This document shows positions 16,300-23,187 of a stretch of 64,000 nucleotides of DNA, piece after piece. Position numbers and translations under genes: made by a program. Origin of the DNA: Paraplanobispora siamensis (lineage in GTDB: Bacteria; Actinomycetota; Actinomycetes; Streptosporangiales; Streptosporangiaceae); assembly GCF_016863175.1 (NCBI RefSeq), contig NZ_BOOJ01000068.1:1-64000 (forward strand), read 5' to 3'. Position 1 is the first letter of the stretch, and each line of letters begins with the position of its first letter. The notes below the pieces were generated by a model. The model saw nothing but the letters and a program-made list of their open reading frames with translations. It did no database searches and was not told the DNA's origin.

Positions 16300-17776
16300 A
16301 TGAGTACCGCGGACGTGCCGGCGGACAGGCCGGTCGCGCAGCCGGTGTCCAGGGCGGAGGCCGGGACCCGGGCGCCGACGGTGATCTGGATCTCCTGGGT
16401 CGCCCTGGCGCTGATGACCACGAGCTCGGTCGCCAGCCTGCGGCCGTCTCCGACGATGGCCGTGTACGGGCTGGCATGTGTGTTCCTGTACCTGGTACCG
16501 GCGATCGCGTTCCTCCTGCCCACGTCGCTCGTCTCCGCGGAGCTGGCCTCGGGGTGGGAGGGCGGCGTCTACAAGTGGGTGTCGGAGGGGATCTCCAAGC
16601 CCATGGGGTTCCTGGCCGTGTGGTGCCAGTTCGCGATGACGATCTTCTACTATCCGAGCCTGCTCGGCTTCGTGGCCGGCACCCTGGCGTACGTCTTCAA
16701 CCCGGACCTCGCGAGCAGCGGTGTGTGGACCGCCTTCGTCATCATGGTGGCGTACTGGACCGGGGTCTGGGTCTCCTCGCGCGGCACGAAGGGCGTGGCC
16801 GGCCTCGCCAGCGGCGGTCTGATCATCGGGACTCTCATACCGGGCGCGGTGCTGGTCACTCTGGGCATCGTCTTCCTGGGGCAGGGCAACCCGTCGGCAG
16901 CGCCGATGGACGCCGCCCACATCCTGCCCGAGTGGGCGGGCATCGCGAGCCTCGTGCTGATCGTGAACAACTTCCTGTCCTACTCGGGCATGGAGATGAA
17001 CGCCGTACACGTGTCGTCGCTGCGTGATCCCCGCAAGGAGTTCCCCCGCTCCATCTTCCTGGCCACCGGGCTGGTCCTGCTGATCTTCATCCTCCCCCGC
17101 GCTGGCGATCAGCTGGGTGGTGCCGGCCGAGGAGCTCTCGCTGACCGCCGGCGTGATGCAGGCCTTCGACGCGGTGTTCGCCCAGTTCGGCTCGCAGTGG
17201 CTGACCCCGATCGTGGGCATCATGCTGGTCACGGCCTCACTCGGCGGCATGCTCACCTGGCTGGCCGGTCCGTCGAAGGGCCTGTTGCTGATCTCCCGCC
17301 AGGAGGGCTACCTGCCGCCGTTCCTGCAGCGGCTGAACAAGCACGGCATCCAGCAGAACATCCTGGTCACGCAGGGTCTCATCACCACGGCGATCGCGCT
17401 GTGCTACGCGTTCATCCCGGACGTCTCGAGCGCCTACTGGATCTTCTCCGTGATCACGACGCAGGTCTACCTGATCATGTACCTGCTGATGTTCGTGGCG
17501 GCGATCCGGCTGCGCCGCAAGCAGCCCGACCACCCGCGCGGGTACCGGGCGCCGATGCTGGTCAGCATGTGCGGGATCGGGTTCGCCGCGTCGCTGGCCG
17601 CGCTGCTGGTCGGGTTCATCCCGCCGTCGCAGTTCGGCTCGGGCAGTCCCGGCGTGTACTTCCTGATCGTGGCCGGCGGAGCTCTGGGGCTCGGGCTGCT
17701 CGTGCCGTACCTGTTCCACAGGTTCCGCAAGCCGTCGTGGAAGCAGCCGGAGGAGCCGGAGGCGAGTACGTCATGA
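16300..17776 (+). pseudogene. APC-family amino acid permease, interrupted by a +1 frameshift
   Basis: The first frame gives about 267 residues of a permease (helices such as VIWISWVALALMTTSSVASL and MAVYGLACVFLYLVPAIAFL) up to LLIFILP. It then runs out of frame at a run of five Cs at 17094-17098. Reading four Cs restores the sequence directly into PALAISWVVPAEEL and on to the stop at 17774-17776, giving a normal 491-aa, roughly 12-helix APC transporter of the glutamate/GABA antiporter-like type. The 3' half is intact and its TGA overlaps the ATG of the next gene. A single homopolymer C with otherwise clean coding suggests a sequencing error or a very recent mutation. It would import or exchange an amino acid. 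Confidence 0.85.
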
Positions 17777-18219
17777 CTGCCGCACGGGATTCGACGCGGT
17801 TCCAGCGCATGGTCGTCTACATCCTGGGCGCCTCCGTGGTCGCGGGCATGATGCTCACGGCCCTGCTCATCTACCAGTCGAACGAGTCGACGGAGACGGC
17901 GCAGACGAAGGCCGACCAGCTCATAGCCGCGCTCCAGCAGGCCGGTGCCGTACGCGTCCCCTCGCAGGAGCAGATCGTCGGAGTCCTCGGGGACGACGGC
18001 GGAGCCACCTGCTCGGACCCGGGCAGCGCCCTCGCCAGGGGCGCGCTCTTCAGCCAGCTGGCCAACGGCGCCGCGGGACCGGGGGCACGGCCGGTCATCG
18101 CCGACAGCAAGGTCGTCCAGGGGCAGTTGCTCATCCTCCAGATCTACTGCCCCGACGAGCTCGCGGAGTTCGAGCAGACGGTCCAGGATCTCAAGTTCGA
18201 GGATGTCGTGAAGCCGTGA
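17773..18219 (+). CDS. Small membrane protein of unknown function in the permease-dipeptidase operon
   Basis: 148 aa. The ATG overlaps the permease stop (ATGA), and its own TGA overlaps the GTG of the dipeptidase gene, so the three are translationally coupled. One transmembrane helix at about 14-36 (VVYILGASVVAGMMLTALLI) is followed by an extracytoplasmic soluble domain. That domain has a helix with KADQLIAALQQAGAVRVPSQEQ, two cysteines (GATCSDPG and QIYCPDEL) likely to pair, and a charged C-terminus. No known family is recognised. Position suggests an accessory or stability factor for the permease, or a periplasmic-side sensor; that is inference. Confidence 0.7.
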   Translation: MTAARDSTRFQRMVVYILGASVVAGMMLTALLIYQSNESTETAQTKADQLIAALQQAGAVRVPSQEQIVGVLGDDGGATCSDPGSALARGALFSQLANGAAGPGARPVIADSKVVQGQLLILQIYCPDELAEFEQTVQDLKFEDVVKP

Positions 18220-19571
18220 GCGAGATGGAGATGCGGGACAGAATCACCGCGTTGATGCCGCGGGCGCGTGCGGAGCTCGCAGAGTTCGTCGCGATCAGGT
18301 CGGTGGCCGACCCCCGTCAGTTCCCGCCCGAGGAGTGCGAGGCGGCGGCCGTATGGGTCCGCGACAAGTTCGCCGAGGCGGGCTTCTCCGACGCCCGGCT
18401 GGAGGAGACCGCCGACGGGAGCAAGGCCGTCGTGGGACACCGGCCGGGTCCCGGCACCGATGCGCCCACCGTGCTGCTGTACGCCCACTACGACGTACAG
18501 CCTCCGCTGAACGAGGCCGCCTGGCGCACCCCGCCCTTCGAGCTCACCGAGGTCGGCGGGCGCTGGTACGGCCGCGGCGCCGCCGACTGCAAGGGCAACA
18601 TCCTCATGCACCTCACCGCCCTCCGCGCCCTTGGCGAGAGCGTGCCGGTCAACCTGAAGCTGGTCGTCGAAGGGTCGGAGGAGCAGGGCACCGGCGGCCT
18701 GGAGGCCTTCGTGCCGGACCACGCCGACCTGCTGCGCGCGGACACGATCCTGATCTGCGACACCGGCAACGCCGCGGTGGGACGGCCGGCCGTCACGGTG
18801 AGCCTGCGCGGAATGGTCAACGTGGTGGTGACGGTCGAGGCGCTCGAGTCCGAGGTGCACTCCGGCATGTTCGGAGGCGCGGCGCCGGACGCCCTGGCCG
18901 CTCTCATCGCGATGCTGGCGACCCTGCGCGACGACCGGGGCAACACCATGGTCAAGGGCCTGGACAACAGTCAGGTCTGGACCGGTGACCCCTATCCGCC
19001 CGAGCAGTTCCGTCAGGACGTCGGCGTGCTCGGAGGCGTCTCGCTGCTGGGAAGCGGGAGCGTCTCCGACATGATCTGGGCCCGTCCCGCCGTGACCGTC
19101 CTGGGCATCGACTGCCCGCCCGTCGTGGGGTCGGCGGCGGCCATCGTCCCGCGGACGGCGGCACGCCTCAATCTGCGCGTCCCTCCCGGGATGTCCCCCG
19201 ATCAGGCCCGCGCCGCCTTCCTCGAACATCTGCGGGCGGCGGCGCCCTGGGGCGTCCGGGTCTCGGCCGAGGTGGAGGCGGAGGGCGCGCCGTTCCTCGC
19301 ATCCGTCGACGGCCCCGCCTACCGGGCGATGGCCGGCGCAATGCTGGACGCCTACGGTACGCCGATGACCACTCTGGGGCAGGGCGGGTCGATCCCGCTG
19401 TGCAACGTGTTCGCCGGCGTCTACCCGGAGGCGGAGATCATCTTGATGGGCGTCGAGGAACCCCTGACCCTCATGCACGCCCCGAACGAGAGCGTCGATC
19501 CCGGCGAGATCGCGAACATGGCGCTGGCCGAGGCGCTGTTCCTCCAGAGGTACGCGACCGTCGGCCGGTGA
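18216..19571 (+). CDS. M20-family dipeptidase
   Basis: 451 aa from GTG 18216, overlapping the preceding stop by four bases. Metal ligands and catalytic residues are visible: His in YAHYDVQP, Asp in GRGAADCKGN, the Glu pair in VEGSEEQGTGG, Asp in ICDTGN, and a late His in LMHAPNESV. The lid/dimerisation domain begins around residue 205 (VHSGMFGG). Members hydrolyse dipeptides or deacylate N-acyl amino acids using two zinc ions. Downstream is a strong stem-loop, so this is the last gene of the operon. Confidence 0.9.
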   Translation: MSEMEMRDRITALMPRARAELAEFVAIRSVADPRQFPPEECEAAAVWVRDKFAEAGFSDARLEETADGSKAVVGHRPGPGTDAPTVLLYAHYDVQPPLNEAAWRTPPFELTEVGGRWYGRGAADCKGNILMHLTALRALGESVPVNLKLVVEGSEEQGTGGLEAFVPDHADLLRADTILICDTGNAAVGRPAVTVSLRGMVNVVVTVEALESEVHSGMFGGAAPDALAALIAMLATLRDDRGNTMVKGLDNSQVWTGDPYPPEQFRQDVGVLGGVSLLGSGSVSDMIWARPAVTVLGIDCPPVVGSAAAIVPRTAARLNLRVPPGMSPDQARAAFLEHLRAAAPWGVRVSAEVEAEGAPFLASVDGPAYRAMAGAMLDAYGTPMTTLGQGGSIPLCNVFAGVYPEAEIILMGVEEPLTLMHAPNESVDPGEIANMALAEALFLQRYATVGR

Positions 19572-19580
19572 GGCGGGGGA

Positions 19581-19618
19581 CGGAAAGCCCCGCACGGATC
19601 ACCGTGCGGGGCTTTCCG
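19581..19618 (+). terminator. Strong terminator after the dipeptidase gene
   Basis: Perfect 17-bp stem, 19581-19597 with 19602-19618, loop ATCA. The core stem is almost the same as the terminators at 10575 and 14669. It sits ten bases after the stop codon and just before the ArsR promoter. Confidence 0.85.
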
Positions 19619-19637
19619 GTCTCCGGTGCGCCGATTA

Positions 19638-19678
19638 TTGCACCATCTGGTTCAGTGTTTTATAGTGAACCACATGGT
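19638..19678 (+). promoter_or_regulatory. Promoter with overlapping operator for the ArsR operon, leaderless start
   Basis: TTGCAC (19638-19643) and TATAGT (19661-19666) are spaced by exactly 17 bases. An inverted repeat, 19642-19654 with 19666-19678 (12 of 13 positions match), brackets the -10 element and reaches the start codon. The ATG at 19674 is seven bases after the -10 hexamer and has no ribosome site, so the transcript is probably leaderless. A dimer bound here would block RNA polymerase, which fits autorepression. Confidence 0.75.
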
Positions 19679-20009
19679 TCAGCAAGAGGTCCTTGATCGG
19701 ACGTTCGCGGCTCTGGCGGATGCGACGCGAAGACAGATCCTCATCCGGCTCGGCCAGGGGCCCGCCTCCATCGGCGAGCTGGCCGAACCGTTCGGCATGT
19801 CGCTCACCGGCATGAAGAAGCACGTGCACGTCCTGGAGAACGCCGGTCTGGTCACCACGGAGAAGGTCGGGCGATCGCGGCGATGTCGCCTGGGAACCGA
19901 ACGCCTGGAGGACGCCATGTCCTGGATCAGGTTCTACCAACGGCTCTGGGAACGCCGACTCGACGGCCTCGACGCCTACTTCACTCTCAACAAGGAAGAC
20001 GACCGATGA
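19674..20009 (+). CDS. ArsR-family transcriptional regulator
   Basis: 111 aa from ATG 19674; the in-frame extension to 19626 would start upstream of the promoter -10 and is rejected. Winged-helix domain: ALADATRRQILIRLGQGPAS, then IGELAEPFGMSLTGMKKHVHVL with the recognition helix, and GLVTTEKVGRSRRCRL as the wing. No Cys cluster for metal binding is seen. It belongs to the common ArsR-SRPBCC pairs in which the regulator precedes an AHSA1-type gene. Its stop overlaps the start of that gene by four bases. It probably represses its own operon at the inverted repeat upstream. Confidence 0.9.
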   Translation: MVQQEVLDRTFAALADATRRQILIRLGQGPASIGELAEPFGMSLTGMKKHVHVLENAGLVTTEKVGRSRRCRLGTERLEDAMSWIRFYQRLWERRLDGLDAYFTLNKEDDR

Positions 20010-20476
20010 CCCAGAACACCGAGACCGATCAGCTGCGCATGACCCGCGTCCTGCCCGCCGGCCCGGAAGCCGTCTTCGACGCCTACACCGACGCCGAGAA
20101 GCAGAAGATCTGGTTCGGCATCCTCGACGAGAAGCCCGGCATCGTCGAGATCGACGTCGACCTGCGCGTCGGAGGACGGCAGACCGCGGTGTGGGGGCCG
20201 GATCCCGACACCCTGTTCAGGGAGACGCAGACCTTCCTGGTCATCGACCGCCCGCACCGCCTGGTCACCGAATCCGTCGGCAGCAGCCCGGACGGCATGA
20301 CCATGACGACCAAGGTCGAGGTCACGTTCGAGGCGCACGAGGGCGGAACGCTCCTCACGGTGGTGCAGAGCGGGTTCCCGACGTCGGAGACGCGCGACTT
20401 CTTCGTGCAGGAGGTCTGGGTCGGAGCGCTCGACCGGATCGAGGCGTACCTGCGGCGGGAGCGGGGCCGGTCCTGA
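20006..20476 (+). CDS. SRPBCC/AHSA1-family protein
   Basis: 156 aa, coupled to the ArsR gene by an ATGA overlap. The START-like beta-grip fold is evident from TRVLPAGPEAVFDAYTDAEK at the N-terminus, a central DLRVGGRQTAVW, then IDRPHRLVTE, and a C-terminal amphipathic helix VQEVWVGALDRIEAYL. Such proteins bind a hydrophobic small ligand in a deep cavity. The ligand is unknown. Pairing with ArsR suggests a response to an exogenous compound. Confidence 0.85.
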   Translation: MTQNTETDQLRMTRVLPAGPEAVFDAYTDAEKQKIWFGILDEKPGIVEIDVDLRVGGRQTAVWGPDPDTLFRETQTFLVIDRPHRLVTESVGSSPDGMTMTTKVEVTFEAHEGGTLLTVVQSGFPTSETRDFFVQEVWVGALDRIEAYLRRERGRS

Positions 20477-20497
20477 CGGAGGGAACGGACGGTCACC

Positions 20498-21013
20498 ATG
20501 AACCCGTCGAAGGACACGCGCGATCACACACCCGGGAGCTCGAAGAGGCACGGTCCCGGCAGAGTTCTCACCGTCGTCGCGACCGTGGCGGCCGCGGCGG
20601 TCCTCAATCTCGTCGTCTACGGGCTCGGGCGCGCCGCCGGTGGCGACTTCCGGTTCACCGCCTCGGGGGTGCCGGCCGAGGTCGACGCGATCACCGTCAC
20701 CGGCTTCACCGTGCTGCCGCTGCTGGCGGGGATGACCCTGGTGGCGGCGCTCGTACGGATCTGGCCGTGGGTGGTGAACGCGGCACTGGCCGTCGCCCCG
20801 GCGCTGGCGCTCGGCACCATCCTGATCATGACGATTCCCGCCGACTTCGACACCACCAGCAAGATCACGTTAGCGTCGTGCCATGTCGCACTCGTGCCCG
20901 TGACGGTCGCCGGGCTGCTGACACTGCGCAGGCGCCGCGATGAACGGACCGCCTCGCATCCACCCGCCGTGGAGACGGGTCTGCCCGCGTCCGCCGGTCA
21001 TGACGCCGGATGA
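20498..21013 (+). CDS. DUF6069-like four-helix membrane protein
   Basis: 171 aa. Four hydrophobic helices at about 25-47, 65-88, 92-115 and 122-142, with VLNLVVYGLGRAAGGDFRFT between the first two and IPADFDTTSKITLASCH before the last. This matches my memory of the DUF6069 family of actinobacterial membrane proteins. It follows the SRPBCC gene by 21 bases and is probably cotranscribed. The C-terminal 30 residues are disordered. Function unknown. Confidence 0.7.
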   Translation: MNPSKDTRDHTPGSSKRHGPGRVLTVVATVAAAAVLNLVVYGLGRAAGGDFRFTASGVPAEVDAITVTGFTVLPLLAGMTLVAALVRIWPWVVNAALAVAPALALGTILIMTIPADFDTTSKITLASCHVALVPVTVAGLLTLRRRRDERTASHPPAVETGLPASAGHDAG

Positions 21014-21114
21014 GTGCGGGGACGGCGACGTCCCCGCACTCGGGCCAACCTCGATCAGCGTTCACCACTGTCCGGCCGGGACGCCCGGCCCCCGCCGGCG
21101 GGCGTCGCGGCGGG

Positions 21115-21971
21115 TCATCGGACCGGGTCGCGGACGCCCTCCACGATCTTGTCCAGTTCGCCGGCCAGATCGGGACTGACCTTGACGTGGACGGCGACGT
21201 AGGGGTTCTCCCGGAAGGCTCCGCGCCGACCGGCTGAGTCGGTGGTCCGTATCGCCACCGAGTGCCTTCCCACGCGGCCGGGTTGTCGCTGCTCCCCGCG
21301 CAGGAACTCGTTGACCCACTGGCTGGTGTGCAGCACCGCGCCGCGGGCCACGGTGATCTCGACCTCGCGGCGGCCGTCCGACCAGCGACCGGTCGTCGCG
21401 CTCCAGCCGGTGCCGAGCCGCGTGCCGTCCCGGGTGCCCGCCGGAGGCCGGGGGCAGGTAGGTGACGCCGACGTAGTCGACCGGTTCACCGGATACGGGG
21501 GGTGGCTCGGCGGGGGCGGCCCCGTTCACGATCCGGTCCAGCTCGGGTTCGAGATCCTGGCTGACGGCCAGGATGTATCCCAGCCCGGGCCTCTCCAGCC
21601 ACAGGCGCGCGTGTTCCCGCGGCCGGCCGGAGTCGGCGGCCAGGACGGCCCGGTATCCCGGTTTGCCGCCGACCTCCCGCGGAGTGCCGGTGGACAGGCG
21701 CTGGTGGGCCCTGGCCCAGGCGAGCAGCTTCTCCGCGTCCGCGGCACCTGTCCCGCGTACCGCCAGAAGCCGCACCGAGGCGCCGTGGTCCCCGTTCCAC
21801 TGCATCTGGGCCCAGGCGCCGGGGTGGCCGCACGACGGTGACGGGCTCGTGGGGGTGCGCCCCGGAGGGAAGGTGGGTCAGGCGCAGGTTCTCGAAGATC
21901 CCGCCGGTGGGATCGCCGGGTTCGAGGCCGTCGGCGATGGCCCGCAGGTCTTTCCGGGACGTCTCAGCGGA
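21115..21971 (-). pseudogene. Decayed gene for a two-domain protein of unknown family
   Basis: On the minus strand, coding sequence runs from about 21971 to 21115 but changes frame twice, near 21820 and near 21440. The first domain reads GIFENLRLTHLPSG, then QMQWNGDHGASVRLLAVRG, PGYRAVLAADSG and SQDLEPELDRIVNG. The second reads VDYVGVTYLPP, then TGRWSDGRREVEITVARG, RHSVAIRTTDSAG, VKVSPDLAGELDKIVEG. The two are repeats of the same fold. There is no start codon before an in-frame stop at 21972-21974, so the N-terminus is lost. Two frameshifts plus a lost start favour a genuine pseudogene over sequencing error. Confidence 0.65.
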
Positions 21972-22027
21972 TCACGAAGTCCGATGGCCGCAAGTACGGA
22001 GCACGTCCGCGACCCGATGCTTCTGCC

Positions 22028-22771
22028 ATGGACGAGACGAACGCGTTTCTGCACGCGCTGACCACCCGGGAACCGGACGATCCGACGGCCTGTGACGGCT
22101 GGCGGGTACGCGATCTCGTGGCGCACATCGTCGCCGGGGCGAAGGAGGAGGCGGAGCTCATCGAGGACGCGCTGCGCGGGGTCCCGGGGCGGCCCACCCG
22201 GCCGTTCCCGGAGCGGGAGGCGGCTTATGCGGCGATGCCGTACCCCGAGCTGCTGTCGGCGCTGGCGCTGGAGGGTGTACGGCTGAACGCCGCCGTCCAG
22301 GCGCTGGCGGCCGCGGGCGGGACGGTGGAGTTCACCGGCGCGCTCATGACGGGAGCCGATTTCCGCATGCACGGCCGTTCGGAGCTGGCCCTGCATCGCC
22401 GGGACCTCGTGGGCGACGACGAGGTCGGCCGGTGCCTGCTCGCGCAGCCCGAGCTGACCGCTCACGCGGTCAAGGTGCTGACGGTGATGAGCACCCTGCA
22501 GGAGTCGATCGCCACCCGCGCGGCGAGGGCGGCCGGCGCCCCCGCCGGCTTCGCGTTCCGGATGCGCAGTCCGGGACGCGACGACGTCGTCGTGCGCGTC
22601 GCGCCCACGCCGTCACTCCAGACGGCGCCTCCCGGTGACGAACTGCCCGTCGTGCTGTGCTCGGCCGCGGACCGGCTGCTCGCGCTGTGGGGGCGGCGGC
22701 CGGCCGGGGAGCTCGACATGTCCCGGAACCCGGACGTCCGCGCCCTGGTGGAGTCCGTGCTCTACCTCTGA
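22028..22771 (+). CDS. Mycothiol-dependent maleylpyruvate isomerase-like protein (DinB-fold)
   Basis: 247 aa. The N-terminal helical bundle begins DETNAFLHAL and carries CDGWRVRDLVAHIVAGAKEE, the family hallmark with the metal-ligand His, and a second His in ELALHRRDLVGDD. A C-terminal domain (about 165-247) with VVVRVAPTPS and LLALWGRRPAGEL resembles the SCP2-like partner domain. Members use mycothiol or related thiols or have unknown thiol-transfer roles; the exact reaction is not predictable. It is monocistronic and convergent with the cupin gene. Confidence 0.8.
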   Translation: MDETNAFLHALTTREPDDPTACDGWRVRDLVAHIVAGAKEEAELIEDALRGVPGRPTRPFPEREAAYAAMPYPELLSALALEGVRLNAAVQALAAAGGTVEFTGALMTGADFRMHGRSELALHRRDLVGDDEVGRCLLAQPELTAHAVKVLTVMSTLQESIATRAARAAGAPAGFAFRMRSPGRDDVVVRVAPTPSLQTAPPGDELPVVLCSAADRLLALWGRRPAGELDMSRNPDVRALVESVLYL

Positions 22772-22809
22772 GGACCGGCCCGAGGACCGGCCCGGCGACC
22801 GGCCGGCCG

Positions 22810-23151
22810 TCAGGCCGGGGAGGCCCCGCGGGAGCCGTAGGCCGGGCCGAACACGACCAGCAGGGTCAGGTCCTCGGTGACGTCCACGAAGCGGTGCTCC
22901 TCGCCCGCCGGGACGAAGATCACCGCACCGGGGCCGACCTCGGCCTCGCCGCTCGTCGTCACGATCCGGGCCCGGCCCGCGGTCACCACGTAGATCTCGT
23001 CCTCGGTGTGCGGGCTCTGGTCGTCGACCCCGCCCGCCGGGATGCAGTACGTGCCGACGGAGAGGTCCGGCACCCTGAGGTGCTCGACCCAGTCGTTGGC
23101 GGCTCCGGCGGCCGGTCGCGCCCACTGGCCCGCACCCTTGATGATCTCCAT
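22810..23151 (-). CDS. Cupin-domain protein
   Basis: A 113-aa single cupin. The first motif is DDQSPHTEDEIYVVTAG with one His and one Glu, and the second contains GEEHRFVDVTEDL with the second His, enough for a mononuclear metal site. The start MEIIKGAGQWARP is typical of small soluble cupins. Substrate unknown. It lies 36 bases downstream of the MMPL gene stop in the same direction and may be cotranscribed with it. Confidence 0.8.
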   Translation of the reverse strand: MEIIKGAGQWARPAAGAANDWVEHLRVPDLSVGTYCIPAGGVDDQSPHTEDEIYVVTAGRARIVTTSGEAEVGPGAVIFVPAGEEHRFVDVTEDLTLLVVFGPAYGSRGASPA

Positions 23152-23187
23152 GCCGCGACTTTACCGGCAGGCCGGCCGCCGGGGACG

